This document shows, one piece after another, positions 1 to 8,547 of a DNA stretch of 64,000 nt. Every line of letters starts with the position of its first letter. The first letter of the stretch is position 1. Made by a program: the position numbers and the translations under genes. This stretch comes from DATMNR01 sp963702765 (lineage in GTDB: Bacteria; Chloroflexota; Ktedonobacteria; Ktedonobacterales; Ktedonobacteraceae). The stretch covers positions 5,183 to 69,182 of the forward strand of contig CAVPEB010000071.1 in NCBI GenBank assembly GCA_963702765.1. Reading direction: 5' to 3'. The notes beneath the pieces are model-generated. The model was not told where the DNA came from. It ran no database searches and saw nothing but the letters and a program-made list of their open reading frames with translations.

Positions 1-498
1 TTGCGTGATTTCACTCGCAGCAGAAATTGCTTTAGCCAGGCCAAAATCAGCAAGATAGACATAGAGGTTATCTTCACTGCTTAGTAAAATATTAGAAGGT
101 TTGATATCACGATGGAGCATGCCATGATCGTGCGCAACCTGTAGCGCGCTTGAGACCTGATCGAGAATTTTCCCAGCTTCCTCCTCAGTGAAAACTTCCT
201 TTGAGATATGCTGGCGTAAGGTGCCCTGTTTAAAATACGGCATGACCAGGTAGTGATATGACCCGTATTCACCATGATCCAGAATTGGCAAAATGTGGTC
301 ATGCGTGAGAGAACTCAAGGCTTGAATTTCACTATGTAGACGCAGCCTTGATTCTGTCTGATCATGGCAAACCAGCTTAATGGCTACATCACACTGCAGA
401 TGCTGGTCGTAAGCATGGTAGACATCTGACATGTAGCCATGATGTAAATGGGATAGAATGAGATAGCGATCCGCAATGAGGTCTTGAAGTTCCAACAT
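1..498 (-). CDS. Ser/Thr protein kinase, N-terminal part (runs off window)
   Basis: Eukaryotic-like (Hanks-type) protein kinase that would phosphorylate Ser/Thr in cytoplasmic targets. The 166 codons seen cover the N-lobe and the start of the C-lobe: VAIK with the ATP-anchoring Lys near residue 40, the catalytic loop HRDIKPSN and the Mg-binding DFGLAK. All three are intact, so the part seen looks active. Start chosen at ATG 498 because the kinase fold begins only about 10 residues later; no strong ribosome site is visible. The glycine-rich loop is poorly conserved (HHGYMSDVY). The C-terminus, where such proteins often carry a sensor or membrane segment, lies outside the window. Confidence 0.9.
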   Translation of the reverse strand, partial: MLELQDLIADRYLILSHLHHGYMSDVYHAYDQHLQCDVAIKLVCHDQTESRLRLHSEIQALSSLTHDHILPILDHGEYGSYHYLVMPYFKQGTLRQHISKEVFTEEEAGKILDQVSSALQVAHDHGMLHRDIKPSNILLSSEDNLYVYLADFGLAKAISAASEITQ

Positions 499-703
499 CG
501 GATTTTTCCATAGCTCTTCGGATTGATTGAAATACCTATAAGTCTATACATAAGACTATACGTTTGAAAAATTCTATTCGTGACAGACCCCATTTCCGAA
601 TGATACTCTTAACTATGATTTTCCCTCTTGCGATTTTCGGCGTATGATACAATTTCCTGGGTTGGTTTATTGATGTCATGTGTTGAGAAGAAAGGAATCT
701 TCT

Positions 704-1060
704 ATGTCGGATCGTCTCGTTTATTCCACAGACAGTGGTCGAATAAATACATGCCCCACATGCGGGTTGCCATATACAAAATGCCGTTGTGACCAATCGA
801 CCCAACCGACTCGGAAAAGCGATGGCATTGTACGTGTGAGACGCGAGCGGAAAGGACATGGAGGCAAAACCGTCACAGTTATAGATGGGGTAACAGGAAG
901 CGAGGCAGAGCTGACTACGCTGGCACAACAACTCAAGAAGTTGTGCGGCTCTGGAGGGACGGTCAAGGATGCGAATATCGAGATACAGGGCGACCATTGT
1001 GAGAAAGTGATGGCGAAATTGACCGCTCTAGGATACAAGGTCAAGCGCGCTGGTGGGTAA
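704..1060 (+). CDS. yciH: SUI1/eIF1-like translation initiation factor
   Basis: Small protein of the SUI1 (YciH/eIF1) family, which acts at the 30S initiation complex in start-codon discrimination. The N-terminal third holds a CPTCG...CRC zinc-ribbon-like cluster. The C-terminal 75 residues are the SUI1 domain, with the typical basic RRERKGHGGKTVTVI strand, a LKKLCGSGG turn and a GYKVKRAGG end. ATG 704 is chosen over an in-frame ATG at 680 because AAGGAA lies just upstream of it. It stands alone between a divergent kinase and an unknown gene. Confidence 0.9.
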   Translation: MSDRLVYSTDSGRINTCPTCGLPYTKCRCDQSTQPTRKSDGIVRVRRERKGHGGKTVTVIDGVTGSEAELTTLAQQLKKLCGSGGTVKDANIEIQGDHCEKVMAKLTALGYKVKRAGG

Positions 1061-1181
1061 GAGTTCTCATAAAGCGAATAGTAGGACGCATTTAGCACTT
1101 ATGCACCTCCTGTGATGCTCGTCTATCAGCCTCACGACGAGCAATACATGATTCAACCCATGAAATACGGAGAGAGATGAC

Positions 1182-1210
1182 TTGACAAAAGAGAAAGTAT
1201 GTTCTACTTT
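1182..1210 (+). promoter_or_regulatory. Likely sigma-70 promoter
   Basis: TTGACA at 1182-1187, a 17-base spacer and TACTTT at 1205-1210 sit just upstream of the next gene. The -35 box is perfect and the -10 is weak. Confidence 0.4.
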
Positions 1211-1263
1211 TGTAACATAAGCAGTGTAGTATGAAAAGGCTCTCTGTATTCAGGAACACACCG

Positions 1264-1596
1264 ATGAATGACTTTGAAGAACAAACCTTTACCGCCCTCA
1301 GAAACCTTTTTGAAAAGGTTGAGATCCTGCAGCAGATGGACATTCGGGAGATGCTGGAACCTGACAGGTATTATCTCTACGAGGATACATTACAGGAAGC
1401 GTATGACGCATTGACCACTGTTGAAGACGCGTTAACGACTCTCGGCATGAAGCTCGAATACCAACACTGGCGGTTAGGCGTAGCGGTAGATGAACTCAGG
1501 CCACTGATGATACAACCCCGATCAAATGTAGAGAGGGTCATGGAAGTAATGAATGAGCGCATGCGACACCTGGATATACAATTTGACAGTCAGTAA
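1264..1596 (+). CDS. Hypothetical helical protein
   Basis: About 110 residues, not recognised. The sequence is acidic and predicted helical (runs such as LRNLFEKVEILQQMDIREML and EVMNERMRHLDIQF), with no signal peptide or membrane segment. ATG 1264 is preferred, but an in-frame ATG at 1231 would add eleven residues and neither has a convincing ribosome site. A sigma-70-like promoter lies just upstream. Codon use looks like its neighbours, so I take it as a real gene of unknown role. Confidence 0.6.
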   Translation: MNDFEEQTFTALRNLFEKVEILQQMDIREMLEPDRYYLYEDTLQEAYDALTTVEDALTTLGMKLEYQHWRLGVAVDELRPLMIQPRSNVERVMEVMNERMRHLDIQFDSQ

Positions 1597-1652
1597 TGTA
1601 CCCCCTTTTACACTCTTCTCACCTGCCGATGAAGAACCCACGTCACGACTCC

Positions 1653-2024
1653 TCACACTTCAAAATCATCTCGTGAAGTGACTTCAATGGCTGTATATTT
1701 CGGGTTTTCCGGTTTGAGAAATATTTTCCTGTGCTGCATGATCTGAAGCCGTTTGAGCGTAAATTCCTCACCAATTCGGGCTACCACAATTCTGTTGTTG
1801 GCTGCGGTTATTGCCCGATCAATTACAATAATGTCGTCACTATAAATACAAGCTCCGGTCATCGAGTCCCCACTGACCCGCATAAAATAACTGCTTGTTG
1901 GATGTGGCACAACTAAATCATTAATATCGAGATTTCTCTCTTCATAATCGCTTGCCGGGGATGGAAAGCCTGCGTGGATAGTGCCAGGCAAAAAGACAAC
2001 ATTGCTGAAGACAGGATCGTTCAT
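1653..2024 (-). CDS. umuD: UmuD-like S24 autoprotease, C-terminus cut by a TGA
   Basis: Partner subunit of an error-prone Y-family DNA polymerase, activated by self-cleavage on RecA filaments. Visible features: an Ala18-Gly19 cleavage site in HAGFPSP, nucleophile Ser54 in SGDSM and general base Lys91 in FTLKRL. Their 37-residue spacing equals that of E. coli UmuD Ser60/Lys97. A GGGGG ribosome site precedes ATG 2024. The frame ends at EV-TGA, where the family usually has Trp. The next codons still encode GVVTWVLHR, the expected UmuD end, and reach TAA at 1608-1610. No umuC is adjacent. An SOS box lies 40 bp upstream. It may be slightly truncated but functional, a young pseudogene, or a read error. 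Confidence 0.85.
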   Translation of the reverse strand: MNDPVFSNVVFLPGTIHAGFPSPASDYEERNLDINDLVVPHPTSSYFMRVSGDSMTGACIYSDDIIVIDRAITAANNRIVVARIGEEFTLKRLQIMQHRKIFLKPENPKYTAIEVTSRDDFEV

Positions 2025-2063
2025 ACTACCCCCTTTTGAAACTACAATACGTCCTGAACAGTA

Positions 2064-2075
2064 GAACGGAGGTTC
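2064..2075. promoter_or_regulatory. Gram-positive-type LexA/SOS box
   Basis: GAACGGAGGTTC is a perfect GAAC-N4-GTTC palindrome, the core of the DinR/LexA box of Gram-positive bacteria. It lies 40 bp upstream of the umuD start. A further GAAC half-site is at 2056-2059. Confidence 0.6.
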
Positions 2076-2229
2076 AAATGAGGTTTAGGTCAGATGAGCT
2101 TGTTTCCTGTAATGTCGGTATTGCCTTACATGAGAAGAATTGTGTAAACAGCCGCAAAAAGCCGTTCCAAAGAAGATACGTTTGGCACGTTGATTCAAGA
2201 AAGCGTCGTTACAATTGAAAGGTAGTATC

Positions 2230-2475
2230 TTGACTGATCCCTATGGCATATACATTTGGCAACCACCATTATCACAATCCGGTACGGGTTTGTGGAAAGA
2301 ACTACTCCAAGCTGACACCCAGGAATTTGCCCTCTATGTTGCAAATCTGATCCACAATGACAGCCGCGCAATGATAAAAGTTGTTCACAATGGATTCACT
2401 CTTGCAAGTTTTCCAGATGAAAAGACTGTACAGCTTGTTGAGCGGCAGATAGCGAAGCAACAGGAACTGCAATAA
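2230..2475 (+). CDS. Hypothetical small protein
   Basis: About 81 residues, not recognised. It has no membrane segment. Its C-terminal half is helical and ends VQLVERQIAKQQELQ. TTG 2230 is preferred as start because AAAGG is placed seven bases upstream; a second TTG at 2215 is in frame. It faces away from umuD. Low-to-moderate confidence that it is expressed. Confidence 0.45.
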   Translation: MTDPYGIYIWQPPLSQSGTGLWKELLQADTQEFALYVANLIHNDSRAMIKVVHNGFTLASFPDEKTVQLVERQIAKQQELQ

Positions 2476-2753
2476 ACCTCACGTGGGCCATTTTTCATTG
2501 TGCGACATAGCCTGAAGGTCTTAGAAAGCGTAATGATATAAACAGGATGGGCTAATACATTGTAACTCGCCTCAACATTTATTATACTACCGATCAACTA
2601 AACCACGTCTTACTGATTATCTATTCTTTAATGAATACTCGCCTTACGTTTCCGTTTTCCCTAATACCAAAGCGAATAAAGATAATGGGGAATGTAAGCA
2701 AGAACAAACTTCGATTTCATAACTAGTAGCAAGTCGAGAGAGAGCTTGAGGGA

Positions 2754-2869
2754 ATGAATGAAACTGATACATGTAGAGAGTATGTGCTTCAGAAACTTGA
2801 GGCTGCGGGTTAGGATTATGTTACCCACCCAATTATAGAGCAGAAAAGAATATTTTTCGCAGATAAATC
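2754..2869 (+). pseudogene. Scar of a type I restriction HsdR N-terminus
   Basis: From ATG 2754, after GAGGGA, the frame reads MNETDTCREYVLQKLEAAG, then a TAG at 2811, then DYVTHPIIEQKRIFF. This resembles the start of HsdR restriction subunits, where the family has AAGW followed by an IEQKR-like strand, so the stop probably replaces a Trp codon. No similarity continues past about 2870. The match is short and made by eye. The remaining bases from 2476 to 2925 hold nothing else I can identify. Confidence 0.4.
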
Positions 2870-2925
2870 AATGCCTTGCAAGCAATACCAGCGCGTTGCA
2901 TTCCAGAAACTAAGGAGTAATAAAC

Positions 2926-3756
2926 GTGACCACTGCTAACAATCCCACAGATGTTTTACCAATAGACAAAAGCGAAGATCTAAATGTGAAAGGCTTTTTC
3001 AATCAGCCAAGAGCTGGTGGTAAATCCATTTGGGGCTGGATGCAGTTGCTAATAATTCCGTTTGTTCTAGTTGTAGTAGGATCATTATTCAGTTATCAGC
3101 AAAATCAGACAAGTTTACAAGTTAGCCAGAAGCAACATGAAGCTGACCAACAACAGGCATTAGATCAACAACAAGCAGTAACTCTTCAAACATATATAGA
3201 TAATCTACAAGATTTACTTCTCAATCATAATCTGCTGAGATCCAAGCAAACAGATGATATTGCAATACTCGCACGAGCACGAACGATAACAGCACTTCAA
3301 GGGTTAGATCCTCATCGTAAAGGTGTCTTAGTGCAATTCCTCTATGACGCCAGATTAATTGGCTATGGTAATCCCACTATTGGTGGACAGCAGCATTCCA
3401 TCATCAGTCTCTTCAACGTTGACATCGTCAATGCCAACCTCTTCGGCGCGAACCTCTTCGGCGCCACTCTCTTTGGTACTACTCTCACTAACACAAATCT
3501 TTCTTTTGCCACTTTAATTTTTGCTGATCTAACTGACGCTGACCTTGCTGGCGCTAATCTCACTAAAGCCGATCTCACGAAATCCACTCTCAAATATGCT
3601 AATCTAGCCCATGCCAATCTTACTAACGCCAACCTATCTAATGCTGATCTCACTGATGCCAACCTCTTCGGTGCGACAGTTACTCAAGAGCAATTAGCGC
3701 AAGCAAGTTCGCTCGAAGGTGCAACAATGCCCGATGGATCAAAACATCCTAGTTGA
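2926..3756 (+). CDS. Pentapeptide-repeat membrane-anchored protein
   Basis: 276 residues. Layout: a cytoplasmic N-tail, one membrane helix near residues 40-58 (LLIIPFVLVVVGSLF), a Gln-rich coiled coil around 60-90, a helical linker, and from about 160 a run of A(N/D)L-type pentapeptide repeats (ANLFG, ADLTD, ANLTK). These repeats form a right-handed quadrilateral beta-helix. The GTG start at 2926 follows an AAGGAG ribosome site. Proteins of this build are numerous in large Chloroflexota genomes, and their partners are not known. No operon neighbour. Confidence 0.85.
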   Translation: MTTANNPTDVLPIDKSEDLNVKGFFNQPRAGGKSIWGWMQLLIIPFVLVVVGSLFSYQQNQTSLQVSQKQHEADQQQALDQQQAVTLQTYIDNLQDLLLNHNLLRSKQTDDIAILARARTITALQGLDPHRKGVLVQFLYDARLIGYGNPTIGGQQHSIISLFNVDIVNANLFGANLFGATLFGTTLTNTNLSFATLIFADLTDADLAGANLTKADLTKSTLKYANLAHANLTNANLSNADLTDANLFGATVTQEQLAQASSLEGATMPDGSKHPS

Positions 3757-3968
3757 CTGCTTCGATGCTCATGTTATTTACTTAGCTCTAGCCAAGTGCG
3801 GAAAAACTCAGCATTTATAATTCTGTGAGTATGATTTTACTCAACGGACAGGTAGGGAGAAATCGGAGCAGTACATTTACTACTTGTAACTCCACTTTGA
3901 ATATCTACCACCTATATTCGTTTAACAAATAAAAGAGGTTTCAGAAACTTGATTATTAGAGAGTGTGG

Positions 3969-4985
3969 ATGAGTATATTAAGTAACTCAACAATTCAATT
4001 TATTATCACGATTAGCATCACACTTCTAATCGGTGGTATTAATTTATGGCTCGCGCTGCGGCAACGAGTACAGATACCTTTGACCTACGAAACTTTGTTA
4101 CAACAGCGTGTAGACCCTTCCAATGAAGAGGTAAGAGATTTATTAGCAAAAATACATATTTCTCCTGATGATAGCAGAGTACAATACCTCAGTTTTGTGA
4201 CTTTCAAGTTATGGAACTCAGGAAAAGAGTCCGTTACTATTCTTAGCGATGAGAAGCCTGTAATTCTTGCATTCCCACCTGGTGCAACCATTCTTGCTTG
4301 TGAGGAGATAGCGAGAGAGCCTCAGGAGATTGAATATACCTGGCGGCTTGAAGATGAAAAAATATTATTGGCATTTCCTCTATTAGACGCTAATGATGTG
4401 ATAACAATCCGGGTGTTACTAACCGGACGTATTAATTATTTTCCAGATATCTCTGTCCGTGTTCCTGGCAGAAAACGTATCGTGAGAGCTAATAACATCC
4501 AGCAATCAAAAGAACTGTTTATTACTGCTTTGTTCATGCTCTGTATTACTACCTACTTGTTTGTTTCCACATGGTCATTATCACCCTACCCTTTTTCAGT
4601 TGAAATATGGGTGGTGTTTTACGGCGGAGGAATATTGCTTCTTATCACAAGCTGGCTTATTAGAAAATATCCTCCTGGTTTTCCCCAGCCTTCCAAAGGG
4701 TTATGGGAGATCATTCAGGTGATGCCAATAGCTGTACCATTTTGTATTCTGGGTGTCCTCATTTATCACTGGTTTGGCAAACAGACATTTGCGATTGTGA
4801 TTGGTATAGTCTGTTCTCTCTTTATTATTTTTGGTCTCTGGTTTATACCTTATACTCTTGTTACTGCATATCTGAAAAAGAAGAAGAAAAAGTATAATAC
4901 TGTTCTGGTTGGTGTACTTGCCACCATACCTTCTCTTTTATTCCTCGCTCTGTGTCTGCGAGTTTTCTTTCTGTATTTTTGGTAG
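3969..4985 (+). CDS. Multi-pass membrane protein, unknown
   Basis: About 338 residues. One N-terminal membrane helix (roughly 7-27), a soluble region of about 150 residues with beta-rich character, and then four or five C-terminal membrane helices (about 185-335). A stretch of seven lysines at the membrane border (LKKKKKKYN) marks an inner-face loop. I do not recognise the family. ATG 3969 is used; a GTG two codons earlier is possible. It follows a pentapeptide protein 200 bases upstream, but there is no sign of a shared operon. Confidence 0.7.
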   Translation: MSILSNSTIQFIITISITLLIGGINLWLALRQRVQIPLTYETLLQQRVDPSNEEVRDLLAKIHISPDDSRVQYLSFVTFKLWNSGKESVTILSDEKPVILAFPPGATILACEEIAREPQEIEYTWRLEDEKILLAFPLLDANDVITIRVLLTGRINYFPDISVRVPGRKRIVRANNIQQSKELFITALFMLCITTYLFVSTWSLSPYPFSVEIWVVFYGGGILLLITSWLIRKYPPGFPQPSKGLWEIIQVMPIAVPFCILGVLIYHWFGKQTFAIVIGIVCSLFIIFGLWFIPYTLVTAYLKKKKKKYNTVLVGVLATIPSLLFLALCLRVFFLYFW

Positions 4986-5385
4986 CTGAAGGGAAACCCG
5001 GGTATACACACATTGTCCGTTACTGTTGTTTTCGTTAACCGAGAAGGGCTCATCCTCAAATTATTATTGGTGGTCAAGTGTTATGATACGGCTTACAACA
5101 TTTAATAACACCTGGAGAAAGATTTGGTCTAATTCTTGGCACAAACTTGCTCCTATAATGTCCCAGCCTGTTGAAAAATGCCTATACTGATGAGATTTGT
5201 ACATTGTACGTTCTTCATTTACGCTCAGATATTGAGATACAAACGCAAACTGATGAGGCTACTCGGAGTTTTTCCTGAGAAAATGGTTCGCAGTCAGCGT
5301 TCCCCAAAAAACAAAGAGACCTCTAGGCTCAAGGAAACGCCAAGAGCAAGCGAAGATAGACGTTGGTGGTTGGACTCACGCGGAT
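4986..5385. other. Gene-free stretch with a repeat end
   Basis: No convincing gene. CAGCCTGTTGAAAAAT at 5163-5178 matches the end of the small repeat at 8229-8355 and a segment near 11774-11788, suggesting a remnant of one dispersed family. The rest, next to the IS110 gene, may be that element's right end. Confidence 0.4.
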
Positions 5386-6627
5386 TTAGGACACCTCCTC
5401 CTGCTTCGGAGACAAGCTAACATCGTAGCCCAAAGCCTCTAGTCGGCGGAGCGCTTGGCGAGTCAGGCGCTCCTTGTCCATCTTGTCGAAGTAGTCTGCG
5501 CCTAAATCACAGTAGGGCTGCTTGTCAGACAAGACATGATAAATGATGACGAGCAAGCTGTGGGCGACCGCCATGGCCGCTTTGAGTTTACCTAATCGCC
5601 GGGCCAAGAGGTGATATTGAGTTGAGAGATAGTTGTTCTTCATGCGACTGATGTTCCAGACAACTTCGATCAGGACGGAGCGCAAACGAGCATTGCCCTT
5701 GGTGGTCTTGCCTGAGAGACGCTTGCCTCCGCTTTGTTTGTTGCTAGGACAAACCCCAGCCCAGGAAGCCAGATGCTTGGCCGAGGGAAAGCGACTCATA
5801 TCCACGCCAATTCCCGCCAGGATAGCCGCTGCCGCAATCTCCTGAATGCCAGGAATGCTTAGGAGCAGTTGCCTCGCCTCCTCAAATGGACTCAGCCGTT
5901 GCTCGATCTCTAGTTGTAGATGCTCAATACTGTGTTCCAGGTAGCTCATGTGTGCGAAGATTTGCCCAAGCAGCACCTGATGATGCGGGTCAATCTGGCC
6001 ATGCAACGCCTGCTGGAGTTGGGGCAGTTTGTGGCGCAGGGTGCCACGCGCCAGATCAGCCAGCACTTCGGCATCGCTCACCCCCTCGATCATGGCCACC
6101 ACCATGCGCCGCCCACTCTTGCCCATTACATTGCTGACTACCGAGGCTAACTTGATATTGGCTGTTTCTAGCACTTTATGCAAACGGTTGATCTCTTGCG
6201 CCCGTTCTTGTACCAACGTCTTGCGATAGCGCACCAGATCGCGTAAGTCACGGATGGGCTTGGAGGGAATGAAACTCGCTTTCAGGAGGCCATGCCGTAA
6301 CAGATCGGCAATCCACTCCGCATCCTTCATATCGGTCTTGCGTCCTGGAACCGCTCTCATGTGCTGGGCATTGACCAAAATGATCGTGTGACCTGCTTCC
6401 AGTAGATTGAACACGGGTCGCCAATAGATCCCTGTACTCTCGAGGGCCACATGACTGACCTGCAGAGTGTCTAGCCAATCCGCTAAGGCCAGCAGCCCTG
6501 CGGTGGTTGTCGCGACGGTGCGCGCCTGCTTGTGGACTTGACCATCGGCTGAGGTGATCAACACACAGGCAACGACCGTCTTCTTGTGAACATCCAACCC
6601 ACAACAACGTTCATACAGCACTTGCAT
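5386..6627 (-). CDS. IS110-family DEDD recombinase
   Basis: Site-specific recombinase of the IS110 class. The N-terminal RuvC-like DEDD domain is seen as CGLDVHKKTVVACV, then ALESTGIYWRPV and KTDMKDAEWIADLLRHG. A coiled-coil linker follows (residues about 150-240). The C-terminal Tnp20 domain includes LLSIPGIQEIAAAAILAGIG, WAGVCPSNKQSGGKR and the Ser-containing KGNARLRSVL region. At 413 residues it is full length, with no stop or frameshift, so it may be active. IS110 proteins are known to be directed by a bridge RNA made from the element's non-coding end. Confidence 0.9.
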   Translation of the reverse strand: MQVLYERCCGLDVHKKTVVACVLITSADGQVHKQARTVATTTAGLLALADWLDTLQVSHVALESTGIYWRPVFNLLEAGHTIILVNAQHMRAVPGRKTDMKDAEWIADLLRHGLLKASFIPSKPIRDLRDLVRYRKTLVQERAQEINRLHKVLETANIKLASVVSNVMGKSGRRMVVAMIEGVSDAEVLADLARGTLRHKLPQLQQALHGQIDPHHQVLLGQIFAHMSYLEHSIEHLQLEIEQRLSPFEEARQLLLSIPGIQEIAAAAILAGIGVDMSRFPSAKHLASWAGVCPSNKQSGGKRLSGKTTKGNARLRSVLIEVVWNISRMKNNYLSTQYHLLARRLGKLKAAMAVAHSLLVIIYHVLSDKQPYCDLGADYFDKMDKERLTRQALRRLEALGYDVSLSPKQEEVS

Positions 6628-6639
6628 CGCTTCTGGCTT

Positions 6640-6930
6640 CCTTTCTGCTACTGAAAGAGACTAGACGTGGCTGGAAGCGGTGAGAGGTGCGTAAGTGTAC
6701 ACAAGTTTCCTGTCCGTGCTCGCTTGCTGTGGGGCAAGTGGCAACACTCTTCTCTTCTGGACGCACCCAAGGGTCAGCTTCAACATCGGGCTCGCAGCAC
6801 CAAAAAACTCCGACCTCAACTCACTGCTCCCACTGCTATTCTAGCCCATTTTCATCCTCTTCTCTGGCTCGCAGAGGCATTGTGCTTCAACACGCTGCGC
6901 CGTTTCTGAGATGATACAAAAGTGAAGAGA
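6640..6930 (-). ncRNA. Candidate bridge RNA region of the IS110 element
   Basis: Roughly 290 bases upstream of the recombinase start hold no gene, as expected for the left end that encodes the bridge RNA in IS110-type elements. I have not worked out its two guide loops, and the boundaries are guesses. The call rests on position and known biology only. Confidence 0.3.
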
Positions 6931-6937
6931 AGAAAGA

Positions 6938-8089
6938 TTACTTGCCAAAGAAACGCTGAATGAGCATGGCAATAAAGACCCCTTCTATAATCAGTCCTGC
7001 TATCGCCTCCAAAGCAGTGAGCCATATCTGGGGAGTGTTAGAACTGAACTGCTCGAAGAAAACACGTCCATGAAATGCTGTGATACTTTCAAGATACGCT
7101 TGATTTAAGGGCATATGCGGTGAGTACTGCATACCGAGTACAAAGTAAGCTAGAGCGAACAACGAGACTGTCAGAAGATAAGCAGCGAGAATACGCCAGA
7201 TGCGATAGCCATAGCCTGACAGTAAAGCGAGGAGCATTGAAAAGAGCCAGCCTCCAAATTCATGCTCACGCCAGAGCACCTTCCGTTGCAATAGTTGTGC
7301 ACGATAGGCAAAATGATCGGATTCCTCATTGAGTCCTTGTGAATGTAAGGCAACGGCAAGTTGACGATTCGCTCGGAGTGCTGACAGGTATCCTGCGAGC
7401 CATGTAGCTTTGTTTTTTATCTGTCCATCCCACATTGTAATCTGCTTTGCTACATACTCTTCACCCAAAACCTTTATTTGTTTCCAATTCACGACAGCAA
7501 GATTAGCATTGGAAAAGGTGGCTCCCTCTAAGTGTGCTCGATAGAGATCGGCTCCTTCTAAATGTGCATTTTCAATATCGGCTCCTTCTAAATGTGCTCT
7601 CGCAAGGCATGCTGCTTCCAAATGTGCATTTCTGAGGTTAGCTCTTTCCAGATGTATCTCAGCCATAGTACGTTGGGCTAACGTTGTTTCAATCCAGTTG
7701 CGCCTATGTAACCCTCCATATAAGCATGTTAATGGAAGATTGTGTAACTCTACCTGGCGCAAATCAGCGCCACGTAAGTCTAAACCTTCACGCTTATGTT
7801 GACTTTTATCATTCCAATCCACAGGGCCGAGTCCATTTTCATGTGTTGCCAACAACCACTCGATATCAGATCGACTTAATTTGATGTCCTTAAAAGGATA
7901 AATTCCTTGTATGATATCTGATTGGATGTTACGTCGCTCAGCAAGATATTTTTGCCGTTCCACATCAATTTCCGGCTCAGTACGCCAGGGCTGCCCGTGC
8001 GCTTTCCAGTAGGCAATCCATGACTCGTTATCATCGTTCGTGATAGGTCGATGTAAGGTAGTAACTTGGAGATGATCTTGCTCACTCAT
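6938..8089 (-). CDS. Pentapeptide-repeat protein with C-terminal channel-like membrane domain
   Basis: 383 residues. The N-terminal 90 residues are acidic and Trp-rich. About ten pentapeptide repeats follow (residues roughly 105-200; ERANLRNAHLEAACLARAHLEGAD), then a helical linker. Three membrane helices come next: two at about 275-320 and the last near 350-375, with a re-entrant-looking loop (ESITAFHGRVFFEQF) between. This C-terminal layout resembles two-helix ion-channel pores, but no K+ selectivity motif is seen, so a channel role is only inferred. It is a different protein from the pentapeptide gene at 2926. Confidence 0.8.
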   Translation of the reverse strand: MSEQDHLQVTTLHRPITNDDNESWIAYWKAHGQPWRTEPEIDVERQKYLAERRNIQSDIIQGIYPFKDIKLSRSDIEWLLATHENGLGPVDWNDKSQHKREGLDLRGADLRQVELHNLPLTCLYGGLHRRNWIETTLAQRTMAEIHLERANLRNAHLEAACLARAHLEGADIENAHLEGADLYRAHLEGATFSNANLAVVNWKQIKVLGEEYVAKQITMWDGQIKNKATWLAGYLSALRANRQLAVALHSQGLNEESDHFAYRAQLLQRKVLWREHEFGGWLFSMLLALLSGYGYRIWRILAAYLLTVSLFALAYFVLGMQYSPHMPLNQAYLESITAFHGRVFFEQFSSNTPQIWLTALEAIAGLIIEGVFIAMLIQRFFGK

Positions 8090-8228
8090 TGGGCTTCCCT
8101 CTTCCTCAATAACTGCTCAACCTCATCTGAAGAATTTAATTCCATATTAGAATGGACGTAGAATGAGGTGAATCATACAACTGTGCTTTTCATAGAGTTT
8201 TGAGACAGTATTGCAGATTTTCATAGAG

Positions 8229-8355
8229 GGAGCAGCGTGTTGAAAAATCAAGAAAACCTCATCAAATAGCTTTTACTCGCAACACGATGAGCTTGATTGA
8301 TGAGTTTGCTATGAGATAGGCTCATCCACTCAGGAGTTGTTTAACAGGCTGCTCC
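8229..8355. repeat. MITE-like element, 127 bp
   Basis: Starts GGAGCAGCGTGTTGAAA and ends with the inverse of GGAGCAGCCTGTTAAAC, giving about 14 of 16 matching terminal bases with no coding capacity. Related ends occur at 5163 and 11774. No clear target duplication. Confidence 0.5.
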
Positions 8356-8547
8356 ATCTTTGTAACTCTTCGAGATCGTCTCAAAACTCTGTTGACAAAA
8401 GCAGTTGAGGAAGACTTCATGCCATTTTGGAAGTGATATAGTTTAGACACATCTTTCGTGAAGCAGTGCTTGCTGAGTATACTCTCTCCTTCGTTTCATG
8501 CGATACTGTTGGCAGGGATGTATCTGAACAAGAAGGAGAGTACCCTG

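Larger units (their letters stand above)
5386..6930 (-). mobile_element. IS110-family insertion sequence
   Basis: One recombinase gene plus about 300 bases of non-coding DNA on its 5' side. IS110 elements have no terminal inverted repeats or target duplications, so both ends given here are estimates. Confidence 0.65.

Noticed and set aside
4870..4895. A-rich lysine codon run in the 3969 gene as a slippery site
   Set aside because: The frame continues normally into a further membrane helix, so it is just a basic cytoplasmic loop.
5178..5420. 80-codon plus-strand frame next to IS110
   Set aside because: No ribosome site, no recognisable content, and it runs into the antisense of the IS110 gene.
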